Shown here: piece by piece, positions 1 through 7,712 of the stretch | Layout of the letters: every line of letters starts with the position of its first letter | Numbering within the stretch: the first letter of the stretch is position 1 | Source of the DNA: Clostridiales bacterium | GTDB taxonomy: Bacteria; Bacillota; Clostridia; Peptostreptococcales; Anaerovoracaceae | DNA: 64,000 bases | NCBI GenBank assembly: GCA_009911365.1 | Contig: QXXF01000001.1 | Location: 1 to 64,000 of the forward strand | Direction: 5' to 3' | The notes under the pieces: generated by a model | What the model was told of the DNA's origin: nothing | Databases searched by the model: none | Seen by the model: the letters and a program-made list of their open reading frames with translations, nothing else | Position numbers and translations under genes: made by a program

Positions 1-278
1 ACGATAAGGCAGGCTCGCATAATGTCGATGTTCCAATTGTACTGAACGCAGTTGATCACCACATCAGAGCCTTTGATAATGCGCAGCAGCTCATCATGAT
101 CTGTCACATCGCACCGCAGCGCCGTGATCCCCAGTCGGTCGGCCACCTCCTTCGCCTTTCTAAAATCATAGTCACAGATAGACAGATCCTTTTCTCCTGG
201 GCTCAATTCCGGATCACACAAGTCAGTAGCCACAATGCCGCCCTGGAGACCTGCTCCTAAAATCACTATTTTTTTCAT
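1..278 (-). CDS. Saccharopine dehydrogenase-like NAD(P)-binding protein, C-terminus beyond window
   Basis: The first 92 residues of a Rossmann-fold protein are visible; the rest lies off the left edge. The N-terminus MKKIVILGAGLQGG is a GxGxxG dinucleotide-binding loop. It is followed by an acidic segment, a D-x-T-D strand end and VVINCVQYNW, the pattern seen in saccharopine dehydrogenase/homospermidine synthase-like oxidoreductases. AGGAGG sits 8 bases before the ATG. The start is 17 bases behind the stop of the NhaC-type antiporter, so the two are probably co-transcribed. A role in amino-acid catabolism is an inference from the family and the antiporter neighbour. The family call is fairly safe; the substrate is unknown. 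Confidence 0.72.
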   Translation of the reverse strand, partial: MKKIVILGAGLQGGIVATDLCDPELSPGEKDLSICDYDFRKAKEVADRLGITALRCDVTDHDELLRIIKGSDVVINCVQYNWNIDIMRACLI

Positions 279-295
279 TTCTCATATCCTCCTAA

Positions 296-1654
296 TTATA
301 CCATAATAAATCCCGCAATCAAATATCCGATAATTGCCAAGCCCCCTGCGATCAGCGCATAAGGGATCTGTGTCAAAGCATGTTCCATATTTTCAATGCC
401 CGCAGCGGACGAAGACAGTACTGTCGCATCTGAATAAAAGCAGGCATGCGCACCAAACGTAGCAGATGATAAAATCGCCGCTACTGTTAAAATCGGGTCA
501 GAACCAACCGCCATGCCAAGAGGCACGATGATCGGCAAAGTCACTGCCGGAACGCCCCAGCAGCTGCCCGTCACAAAGGACAGCACTGCGACGATCAGGA
601 AGGCCATGGCCGGCAGCAGCGCCGCGCTCATGTACGGAGCCAAGGAGCTCACAATAAAGTCAGACATGCCAATAGCCGCCAGAACTTTCTGCAGTGTGAG
701 CGCAGATACAATGATAGCGAACATGAGGAACATATCCGCGAAGCCAGTAATGAAAGCTTCGGAAAACTCTTTAAAAGTGATCCTCCTGCGGATCAGATAC
801 ATGGCTGACGCTACGACCGTGCCGATGATGACTCCATACAGCAGGTCCATGTCAAAGTAGAAGGTTCCTACGATCAAGGCGATCATTGGCAGGAAGAAAT
901 CCCACAAGCTGGAGTTTTGTATTTCCGCTTCATCCAGATCCATATTGAACCGTTTGCTGGCTTCACTATAGGTCACGCCTGTTTCTAGCGTCCTCTGATA
1001 CGCTTTTTTCATAGGCCCTATCTTCGGAATGACTCCTAAAATGACCAGAGGCACGATGACAGCAGCCGCCATGGCATAGAAGGAAAGCGGGATGGTTTTA
1101 ATAAAGATGTCCATCCCATCTCCCAGATAAGCTAGCTCCTTTTCTTCTGCCAGCATACCCGCCCAATAAACCGCCTGCGTGGAGATCGGAATCAGCATGC
1201 AGACCGGCACTCCAGTGGAGTCGATCACATAGGCGAGCATTTCCCGAGGCGTTTTTTGCTTGTCGCATACGTTCCGCATCACATTGCCAATGGTCAGCAC
1301 GTTCAGGTATTCATCCACAAAGATGATGATCCCCATGATCCAAGAAATCATCATGGATTTTTTTTCAGTATTGGAGTATTTTAGAACCAGTGCGGTAAAG
1401 CCGGAAGTCGCCTTGGCCTTTCTCATAATCGCAATAAAGCTTCCAAAAATGCCCACCGTCAGAACGATCCATGTGTTCTCTGACATGGTCACCTGTACAA
1501 AATTCAGGTACTCGGTAAAGAAACTCGTACCATAGGCAATGACGCAGCCCACAATACCACCCAGAACCAAGGCTTCAAAAGTCTTTTTAGTAACAAGTGC
1601 GAACACAATGATCAACAGGGGCGGCAACAAAGTGATAACACCATAATTGTCCAT
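296..1654 (-). CDS. Na+/H+ antiporter, NhaC family
   Basis: The product is a 452-residue integral membrane protein with about eleven hydrophobic segments, the usual size for NhaC-type carriers. Conserved stretches include FVDEYLNVLTIGNVMR near residue 110, STGVPVCMLIPISTQ near 150 and GSCWGVPAVTLPIIVPLG near 365. The family exchanges Na+ for H+, or in some members amino or organic acids, so an amino-acid carrier is possible. The gene is second to a sigma-54-type regulator gene on the same strand, and a -24/-12-like element lies about 80 bases before its start. It is followed closely by the saccharopine-dehydrogenase-like gene, which suggests an inducible uptake/catabolism unit. Confidence 0.85.
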   Translation of the reverse strand: MDNYGVITLLPPLLIIVFALVTKKTFEALVLGGIVGCVIAYGTSFFTEYLNFVQVTMSENTWIVLTVGIFGSFIAIMRKAKATSGFTALVLKYSNTEKKSMMISWIMGIIIFVDEYLNVLTIGNVMRNVCDKQKTPREMLAYVIDSTGVPVCMLIPISTQAVYWAGMLAEEKELAYLGDGMDIFIKTIPLSFYAMAAAVIVPLVILGVIPKIGPMKKAYQRTLETGVTYSEASKRFNMDLDEAEIQNSSLWDFFLPMIALIVGTFYFDMDLLYGVIIGTVVASAMYLIRRRITFKEFSEAFITGFADMFLMFAIIVSALTLQKVLAAIGMSDFIVSSLAPYMSAALLPAMAFLIVAVLSFVTGSCWGVPAVTLPIIVPLGMAVGSDPILTVAAILSSATFGAHACFYSDATVLSSSAAGIENMEHALTQIPYALIAGGLAIIGYLIAGFIMV

Positions 1655-1733
1655 TTCTTTATTCCTTTCTGTTATCCAAGAGTGATAAAGCTACGTAGCT
1701 TGTTCTAATATGCAGATATCTGCCTTTATATAA

Positions 1734-1749
1734 AACAAGTATTATGCCA
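1734..1749 (-). promoter_or_regulatory. Probable sigma-54 (-24/-12) promoter for the NhaC-type gene
   Basis: Read on the minus strand the element is TGGCATAATACTTGTT. It has the invariant GG of the -24 box, and TTG at the correct distance for the -12 box, but GT where GC is expected. It lies about 80 bases upstream of the antiporter start and downstream of a gene for a sigma-54 enhancer-binding protein, which is the expected arrangement. The imperfect -12 box lowers confidence. Confidence 0.55.
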
Positions 1750-1870
1750 ATTTTCAGTTAAATTCTTTTTTATTTTCTTTGTGCTCCGCTATCGATTGCA
1801 ATGACTGGCTTCCCGGAATCCTGATTTCTATTCTCTTTAAGGATTTGAGGCCTCGTGCCCTTCTTTTCTC

Positions 1871-1900
1871 AAAAAAACAGACGCATATTTGCGTCTCCTG
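1871..1900 (-). terminator. Intrinsic terminator after the sigma-54 regulator; possible enhancer palindrome
   Basis: AGACGCA and TGCGTCT (1879-1885 and 1890-1896) form a perfect 7-bp stem with a 4-base loop. On the minus strand a run of seven T follows one base later. This suits termination of the regulator mRNA. The same perfect palindrome lies about 135 bases upstream of the sigma-54-like promoter, the distance typical of an enhancer-binding-protein site, so it may also be the activator's binding site. Confidence 0.6.
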
Positions 1901-1977
1901 TTTTATTTTTTTATGGGTTTTCTTGTTAAAATCTATATTTTTTAAGGGTTTTTCCGCTTTTTCTTTTTCAAATACAA

Positions 1978-2015
1978 GCAACGCAGAACTGCGTCAAAAC
2001 ACAGTTCTGCGTTGC
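1978..2015. repeat. 14-bp perfect inverted repeat just after the regulator stop
   Basis: GCAACGCAGAACTG at 1978-1991 is the exact reverse complement of 2002-2015, with a 10-base loop. It begins 5 bases beyond the regulator stop codon. On the plus strand it is followed by five T; on the minus strand there is no clean T-run. It shares the core ACGCA/TGCGT with the palindrome at 1879-1896. It may help terminate transcription or be a second binding site for the regulator. Confidence 0.6.
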
Positions 2016-2019
2016 GTTT

Positions 2020-3402
2020 TTACAACCGGATATTATATTTTTTTAATTTTCGGTTAACAGTCGATCGGGTCGTCCCCAGTTCTCTAGCCATGATGCCTGA
2101 ATCCTGATGTCGTTCATATGCTGCCCGCAGCACCTGACATTCATAGGCTTCCACCATCTCCGAAAGGCTCCCGCTCTCTGGCAGGCCTTTTTCAAAGATG
2201 CGCTCCACCTCATCAAAGAGATACTCTTCCACTTCCTTTCCGGAAATAGAATTCCGCTCGCTGGTGATGACCAAGCTTTCCACCAGGTTTTCCAATTCCC
2301 GCACATTGCCTGGCCACTCGTAAGCCAGCAGCAGCTTTAACGCCTTGTGGCTGAGCCGCTTTGTCAGGCCGTATCGGTCATTGTATTTGTCCAGGAAAAA
2401 CTTGGACAGTTCGATGATGTCTTCGATCCGCTCTCGCAGAGGCGGGACATTGATGGTAGTGACGCTGATCCTGTAGTATAGATCCTGCCGAAAGCTCCCA
2501 TCTTTCAGCATATCCTTCAGCTTGCGGTTCGTAGCGGCAATGATGCGGATATCCAGGGGAATGATTTCTGTGCCCCCTACACGGACCAACTGCCGCTCTT
2601 GGAGCACCCGGAGCATTTTTACCTGCAGTCCCAAAGGTAGTTCACCGATCTCATCCAAAAACAGAGTCCCGCCGTTGGCTGCTTCAAAATACCCCATCTT
2701 GCCCTCTTTTGCCGCTCCAGTGAACGCGCCTGGAACATAGCCGAACATTTCTGATTCCAACAAATTCTCAGGAATCGCGCCGCAGTTCACTTTGATGTAA
2801 GGTTTACCTTTCCGCTGACTGTTCTCATAAATGCAGTCCGCGATCACTTCTTTCCCTGTGCCCGACTCGCCTTGGATCAATACCGTGGAATCAATCTTTG
2901 CCAATTTTTTCGCTAAGGTCACGGTTTTTATCATGTTTTTGGAAGCGCACACCGCGTTCCCCAGTCCAGCTCCTACTGCTTTTATTTTTTTCAATTCCTC
3001 TTCATACTGGGATTTCAGTTCTTCCGCTTCCATGAGTTTTTCCCGCAACCGCGTCAATTCCGTGATGTCCCGTTCGCAGGCCACGATCATTTTCAGTTTG
3101 TCGCCTTCAAAATAGGGAATCCCAGTAACAATGAATTCTCGGCCATCCCGGAGCTTTTGGATGATAGTCCCCTTTTCCTGCGACAAGATGACTTTTTTCG
3201 TGACAAATTCCGAGCAATAGCCTTCTGCCTGCAGATCGTCGATATTGCGGCCCACCAGTTCTTCTGTGGTTTTGTCCCCTGTTTTTTCTACGGCTTTGTT
3301 GACCATGATGATATTGCCACTTGAGTCAGAAATAAAGATCCCGTCATCTATGCTGTTTAGTATCTGCTGAAAGTCCAGCCCGGAAAGTCGTTCCTGTCCC
3401 AT
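2020..3402 (-). CDS. Sigma-54-dependent transcriptional activator (PAS, AAA+, Fis-type HTH)
   Basis: This 460-residue protein activates RNA polymerase holding sigma-54. A PAS domain fills residues 10-120 (DGIFISDSSGNIIMVNKAVE). A short coiled linker follows, then the AAA+ domain at about 155-385 with Walker A GESGTGKE, the sigma-54-contacting GAFTGA loop and Walker B GGTLFLDEIGELP. A Fis-type helix-turn-helix is at the C-terminus (ARELGTTRSTVNRKLKKY). The PAS domain implies a small-molecule or redox signal; there is no phospho-receiver domain. The start is one base from the radical SAM stop, so the two are co-transcribed. The likely target is the downstream NhaC-type gene, because a -24/-12-like element lies in between. 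Confidence 0.93.
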   Translation of the reverse strand: MGQERLSGLDFQQILNSIDDGIFISDSSGNIIMVNKAVEKTGDKTTEELVGRNIDDLQAEGYCSEFVTKKVILSQEKGTIIQKLRDGREFIVTGIPYFEGDKLKMIVACERDITELTRLREKLMEAEELKSQYEEELKKIKAVGAGLGNAVCASKNMIKTVTLAKKLAKIDSTVLIQGESGTGKEVIADCIYENSQRKGKPYIKVNCGAIPENLLESEMFGYVPGAFTGAAKEGKMGYFEAANGGTLFLDEIGELPLGLQVKMLRVLQERQLVRVGGTEIIPLDIRIIAATNRKLKDMLKDGSFRQDLYYRISVTTINVPPLRERIEDIIELSKFFLDKYNDRYGLTKRLSHKALKLLLAYEWPGNVRELENLVESLVITSERNSISGKEVEEYLFDEVERIFEKGLPESGSLSEMVEAYECQVLRAAYERHQDSGIMARELGTTRSTVNRKLKKYNIRL

Positions 3403-3403
3403 G

Positions 3404-4546
3404 TCATATATACCTTCCTATCATGGCGTTCATCTTTTCTGTCCACTGGTCCTCATCGCCACCCTGTTCCGCGAGACGCTGGAATCGCTGCTTGCTCGCT
3501 GGAGACATCCGGTCCATTTCCTTTAAGCTGATGACTTGCCCCATCCGCCTGGCGATCTGGAACATCCTTTTTTCCTGCTCCGGCAGCCCCAGGTATTCAT
3601 CGATGATAGCCAGCATCTTTTCCTTGTCTGTGGCTAGGCTTCCCTTCACTGCTTGAAGCAGATTGATGATATGGTCGCTGACAATACGAGTGTCCACTCC
3701 ATGGGAATCCGTGATCAAAGTACGGATCTCCCGCACTTTTTCGTCTTCGCTGCAAAGGGCGAATCGTCCCTCCCTCAGATCCTGCCACAGATCGGTCTCC
3801 GGCTTTACACTAGCAGTCCGGAGCCGCACAAAGTCAGGATTCACCTGACTGACCACATTTGCCATGCCCTTGGCGTTTTCCTGAGACAGCACCTTTCCGC
3901 CCAGCCCAGGCATAAAGTAGACGGATAATTCTAAGCCGCCTGCCTTGATATTTTGCCCTGCTGTGATCTGCTGCTGGGAAGTCACCCCTTTGTTGACCAG
4001 CCGCAGCACCTCATCAGAACCGGATTCATAGCCGGAATGGATTCGGTCTAGACCAGCAGCTTTCAATTCCGCGAATTCCTCCGGGGAAACCTTTGACAAG
4101 TTTTCTGCTCTGCCATAAGATGTGACCCTCTGGATATGGGGAAACACGCTCCGCAGATAAGACAGCACGTCTGTCAGCTTTCCACCGCTGAGAGCCAAGG
4201 TGTTGCCATCTTGAAGAAACACGTTTTTTCCTCCGTTCATGAGCCACATGGCTATGGTATAGTAACAATTTTGCTGCTCTGATGGCATCTGCGACAGTTC
4301 CTGATTGATACTGTCTACGTCCCAGGTGCCGTCAGCCCTTTGATGTTCCAGTGCTTTTTCCGCGTACTGGGCCATGATATCGATGTCCTGCTTCACGCTG
4401 TCCACTGTGTATGCTTTGAATTTCGTGTGCCGATAGAGATTGCAGAACTTACATTTGTTCCAAGTGCAGCCTTGGGTCACTTGGAGGAGCAAGCTGCTGG
4501 CCTCGCTGGGAGGCCTAATCGGCCCGATGCGATAAGTTTCCATCAT
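3404..4546 (-). CDS. Radical SAM protein with a CX4CX2C cluster motif
   Basis: The 380-residue product has a radical SAM core. The cluster-binding cysteines read CTWNKCKFC, i.e. four rather than three residues between the first two. The pattern is retained in a family of unassigned radical SAM proteins. Other core segments are TSYGRAENL, GLDRIHSGYESGSDEVL and LSVYFMPGLGG. An upstream in-frame ATG at 4573 lies inside the promoter -10 box and has no ribosome site. The ATG at 4546 has AGGAGG 8 bases before it and is therefore preferred. A second ATG directly follows. Function unknown; co-transcription with the sigma-54 regulator suggests a role in the same catabolic module. Confidence 0.8.
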   Translation of the reverse strand: MMETYRIGPIRPPSEASSLLLQVTQGCTWNKCKFCNLYRHTKFKAYTVDSVKQDIDIMAQYAEKALEHQRADGTWDVDSINQELSQMPSEQQNCYYTIAMWLMNGGKNVFLQDGNTLALSGGKLTDVLSYLRSVFPHIQRVTSYGRAENLSKVSPEEFAELKAAGLDRIHSGYESGSDEVLRLVNKGVTSQQQITAGQNIKAGGLELSVYFMPGLGGKVLSQENAKGMANVVSQVNPDFVRLRTASVKPETDLWQDLREGRFALCSEDEKVREIRTLITDSHGVDTRIVSDHIINLLQAVKGSLATDKEKMLAIIDEYLGLPEQEKRMFQIARRMGQVISLKEMDRMSPASKQRFQRLAEQGGDEDQWTEKMNAMIGRYI

Positions 4547-4571
4547 ATTCAATACCTCCTCAATGGTTCTC

Positions 4572-4600
4572 ATTATATAGAACTTTTAGTCCAATATCAA
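4572..4600 (-). promoter_or_regulatory. Sigma-A promoter for the radical SAM/regulator operon
   Basis: On the minus strand TTGATA (4595-4600) and TATAAT (4572-4577) are separated by 17 bases. Transcription would start near 4565, inside the longest reading frame. This supports the internal start at 4546 for the radical SAM gene. Confidence 0.8.
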
Positions 4601-4681
4601 GTGCTTGAAGGTTGGAAACCAGCGGCATTAGAAGCCAGCTTCATCCGCGGAGCGGATTTCTTTCTGCGCACGCACGGGAAA

Positions 4682-5104
4682 CTACTGGATGGACATAGCG
4701 CGTTCTCTCAATTCTGCTTCTTCTTGATTTTCTGGCTCATCCAGCACAATGCCATGCTGCCTTGTTTTCTTGGTATCCGGTTCTACACAGACAAAAGTCA
4801 CGAAACCTTCCACGTTCTGTCCTGTTTCAATCTCACACAAAGCTTTTACATGAACCATCATGCTAGTGTTTCCCGCCTTTACTATCCTGCTGTGGATGGT
4901 CAGGATCTCGCCCTTTTGCACAGGCTTTTTAAAAGTGAATCCATGAACATTGACACAAAGGATGTCCTGGGGCCTGCCATGGGTGGCCGCCGCAGCGATA
5001 AACGCCGCTTCTACTAGCCATTCCGCAGTCCTTCCCGCAAATAAAGTTCCGTGGTGGTTCAAATCCTCTGACTTGATCAAATGGGAAATTTTATACTCTT
5101 TCAT
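4682..5104 (-). CDS. Acyl-CoA thioesterase, hotdog fold
   Basis: The 140-residue protein resembles the YciA/YkhA thioesterases, which hydrolyse acyl-CoA. It has the hotdog core NHHGTLFAGRTAEWLVEAAF with the usual asparagine and acidic residue, then VHGFTFKKPVQKGEIL and MMVHVKALCEIETGQNVEGF. The longer frame back to 5200 adds 32 residues unlike the family. The start at 5104 has AGGAGG 7 bases upstream and was chosen. A TATAAT box lies about 40 bases upstream on the minus strand, but I see no good -35. The gene is transcribed away from feoAB. Confidence 0.85.
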   Translation of the reverse strand: MKEYKISHLIKSEDLNHHGTLFAGRTAEWLVEAAFIAAAATHGRPQDILCVNVHGFTFKKPVQKGEILTIHSRIVKAGNTSMMVHVKALCEIETGQNVEGFVTFVCVEPDTKKTRQHGIVLDEPENQEEAELRERAMSIQ

Positions 5105-5279
5105 TTTATCTTCCTCCTGAAATTTGATTGTGAGCCTATTATAGACCATGTAACACAGGAAAAGGGCACATATATATAGGTATACAATATTTTTTCCCAA
5201 CGTTCCTTTTCTGTCATATCTCTTTTGATGTTAGCATAGGATATAACATCGATACGAAAGAAAAGAGGGTGAACGGATT

Positions 5280-5510
5280 ATGACATTGGACAAACTTTCT
5301 CCTGGAAAAACCGGACAGATCGTTGCTGTAAACGGGCTGACATTCCTGCGAAAGCGACTGTTGGACCTTGGATTCACACCTGGCGGCTATGTGCGCGTCC
5401 GAAAAGCAGCGCCCTTTGGCGGGCCAATCCAGTTTTGTCTTCGAGGCTGTGAAATCGCACTGCGAAGCAGCGAAGCCCGCATGGTCGCAGTAAAGGAGGC
5501 ATGGAAATGA
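5280..5510 (+). CDS. feoA: FeoA family protein, ferrous iron transport accessory
   Basis: The 76-residue SH3-like protein has the FeoA pattern: LSPGKTGQIVAVNG, then LRKRLLDLGFTPGGYVRV and a C-terminal GCEIALRSSEARMV. FeoA is a cytosolic partner of the FeoB iron permease. The stop codon overlaps the start region of feoB, giving translational coupling. The ribosome site is weak (AGAGGGTGAACGG before the ATG). No convincing Fur or DtxR box was seen in the 80 bases upstream. Confidence 0.88.
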   Translation: MTLDKLSPGKTGQIVAVNGLTFLRKRLLDLGFTPGGYVRVRKAAPFGGPIQFCLRGCEIALRSSEARMVAVKEAWK

Positions 5511-7576
5511 TGAAAACGATCGCACTGGTAGGCAGCCCTGGCTGCAGGCTATCATCCCTGTTCAATCAGCTGACAGGAGGACGGACCAAGAACGCTGCCG
5601 CCTCCCTGCCAGCGGGGCAGACAAAGGCCGCGCTGGCCAAGGGCTTTCAAAACCTGACCTTGATCCAGCTTCCTGAGGTGTTTTCCCTATCAGCGGATTC
5701 CATGGATGACACTTCGGTCCGAGACGTTTTGCTCTGGAAAAAACCGGATCTGGTCATTCAAGCCGTGGATCCTTCGAGTCTCAGTCTATATCTGACACTC
5801 CAGCTGCTGGAATTGGACACGCCCCTGGTTCTTGCCCTAGACACATCGGGAGAATGGGAAAAAAACGCCCAATCCCTTTATGCCCAATACTTGTCCAGCC
5901 AATTAGGAATCCTCGTCTTTCCTGTGTCCTTTCAACACAGACAGCCTCTTCGGGCTTTTCTCTGTCAAGCTTTAGAGGCAGCCGCACAAGCGGCCATTGA
6001 CCAAAAACGCCATACACGGAAAGCTGCTGGACAAATGCCTCGCCACCAAAAAAAAGAGGATCCACAGGCGCAGATCTACTCTGGACCACTTTACACGGCC
6101 CGCTGCGCCATCGACCGCTTGATCCAGGAAAAAGCCTTCCGTGCTAGTCTAGCTCCTGCGTTCTGTGTTTCCATGCTCTTGGAACAGGACCAAGAAATTC
6201 AGCAGGCCTTAGCCCTAGAATCAAAAGAATTAGAGCTGATCCGCCACCAGGCAGAGGATGCCGCAGGCCGTATGGGGACGGACTGCCAAACGGCAATGGC
6301 GCAGGCTCGCTACGACTTTATCGAACAACTGCGTCAAGCCGCTCCCTGCAGGCCATCTGAGGATGGGCAGGCCCCATCCTTTTCTGTAAGACTGGACCAG
6401 CTACTGACGCACAGACTATTGGCGCTCCCCATTTTCCTTGCTGTCATGCTGCTGGTTTTTTATGGGACATTTGGACCTGTGGGCACGCTGCTCAGCCAAT
6501 GGCTCTCCCTTGCCATTGACCAGGTAACGGAATTCATCAGTTATGCGCTGCTGGCCGCTGGCGTGAACCCGGCGTTCCATTCCCTCGTAGTGGATGGGGT
6601 GTGCGCAGGAGTCGGAAGCGTTCTATCCTTTGTCCCTGTCATCGCAGTGCTGTTTTTCTTTCTTTCCATCCTGGAGGAATGCGGCTACATGCCCAGAGCC
6701 GCTTTTGTCATGGACAGGCTGCTGGGCGGCTTAGGGCTTTCAGGCCGCTGCCTGGTGCCCATGCTCATTGGCTTTGGCTGCTCCGTCCCGGCCATCATGG
6801 CTGCTCGGAGCCTTCCAGGGAAGCACGAGCAAAGGCTTACCATGCTTTTGATTCCGTTTATGTCCTGCAGTGCCAAGCTGCCGATCTACACTCTGCTCAC
6901 TGCCGCTTTTTTCACAAAAGGCAAAGTCCTGATCATGGCCGTCTTATATTTTACTGGAATTCTTGTCGCCATTTTCTGGGCATTGGTTTTCAAGAAAACT
7001 TTTTTTCGGGATTCCAACGCGCCTCTAGCCATGGTTCTGCCTCCATACAGGCTGCCTTCCGCAAAAAATGTGGTCTTAGCTATGTGGGAAAACGCAAAAG
7101 GATTCATCAAAAAAGCGTTTACTGTGATTTTTACAGCTTCTATCCTCATTTGGTTCCTGCAAAACTTTGACACTAGCTTTCAGATGACGGCTCATAGCGA
7201 TGATAGCATCCTGGCTGCCATCGGCAAATACGCCTCACCGGTCTTCGCACCCCTGGGCTTTGGCGATTGGCGGGCGGTCACAGCGCTTCTTGCTGGTATA
7301 TCAGCCAAAGAAGCCATCGTCAGTACGCTGGCTGTCCTGACTCAATCAGGAGGCACTGGCTCCTTGCCTATGCTGCTGACACAAATGTTCACGCCGTTGT
7401 CCGCTTGTTCGTTTCTTGTGTTTTGTCTGCTGTACACACCGTGTGTGGCGGCGTTAGGAACCATCCGCAAAGAAATGGGCGGCTGGCCTTCTGTACTGCG
7501 TGTCGTTTTGCTTCAATGCTCTACTGCCTGGGTGGTTTCGTTTCTCACCTTTCAGATCGGCGGATTGCTATTGTGA
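5507..7576 (+). CDS. feoB: FeoB-like ferrous iron permease with a degenerate GTPase domain
   Basis: The 689-residue protein has the FeoB layout: an N-terminal G-domain position, a helical spacer, and a polytopic membrane part from about residue 300. The membrane part is intact, with MPRAAFVMDRLLGGLGLSG, LIGFGCSVPAIMAARSLPG and LIPFMSCSAKLPIYTLL. The G domain keeps the fold signature but not the chemistry. The P-loop reads GSPGCRLSS, with no GK[ST]. G3 reads QLPEVFSLS where DLPGxYSLS is usual. G4 reads LDTSGE where N-x-x-D is usual. GTP hydrolysis therefore looks unlikely. AAGGAGG is 7 bases before the ATG at 5507; ATGs at 5501 and 5510 are alternatives. It is coupled to feoA. Confidence 0.88.
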   Translation: MMKTIALVGSPGCRLSSLFNQLTGGRTKNAAASLPAGQTKAALAKGFQNLTLIQLPEVFSLSADSMDDTSVRDVLLWKKPDLVIQAVDPSSLSLYLTLQLLELDTPLVLALDTSGEWEKNAQSLYAQYLSSQLGILVFPVSFQHRQPLRAFLCQALEAAAQAAIDQKRHTRKAAGQMPRHQKKEDPQAQIYSGPLYTARCAIDRLIQEKAFRASLAPAFCVSMLLEQDQEIQQALALESKELELIRHQAEDAAGRMGTDCQTAMAQARYDFIEQLRQAAPCRPSEDGQAPSFSVRLDQLLTHRLLALPIFLAVMLLVFYGTFGPVGTLLSQWLSLAIDQVTEFISYALLAAGVNPAFHSLVVDGVCAGVGSVLSFVPVIAVLFFFLSILEECGYMPRAAFVMDRLLGGLGLSGRCLVPMLIGFGCSVPAIMAARSLPGKHEQRLTMLLIPFMSCSAKLPIYTLLTAAFFTKGKVLIMAVLYFTGILVAIFWALVFKKTFFRDSNAPLAMVLPPYRLPSAKNVVLAMWENAKGFIKKAFTVIFTASILIWFLQNFDTSFQMTAHSDDSILAAIGKYASPVFAPLGFGDWRAVTALLAGISAKEAIVSTLAVLTQSGGTGSLPMLLTQMFTPLSACSFLVFCLLYTPCVAALGTIRKEMGGWPSVLRVVLLQCSTAWVVSFLTFQIGGLLL

Positions 7577-7620
7577 TGACCGCTTGTTTGGCGCCCATGG
7601 GATAGTGGAGCGAAATTCAA

Positions 7621-7649
7621 TTGTGGAATGGCCTTTGATAGGATATAAT
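7621..7649 (+). promoter_or_regulatory. Sigma-A promoter for the PhzF-like gene
   Basis: TTGTGG (7621-7626) and TATAAT (7644-7649) are 17 bases apart, about 60 bases before the downstream start. This separates the PhzF-like gene from feoAB. Confidence 0.65.
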
Positions 7650-7712
7650 GGAGAAAACGGCCTGACCGCCAGGCAGCGCAGCGAAAAAACATTGTAACTA
7701 GGAGGTATAATC

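Noticed and set aside
1754-1981. 75-codon minus-strand frame between the NhaC-type gene and the regulator
   Set aside because: It runs through the regulator terminator and has a lysine/glutamate-rich random composition; no ribosome site.
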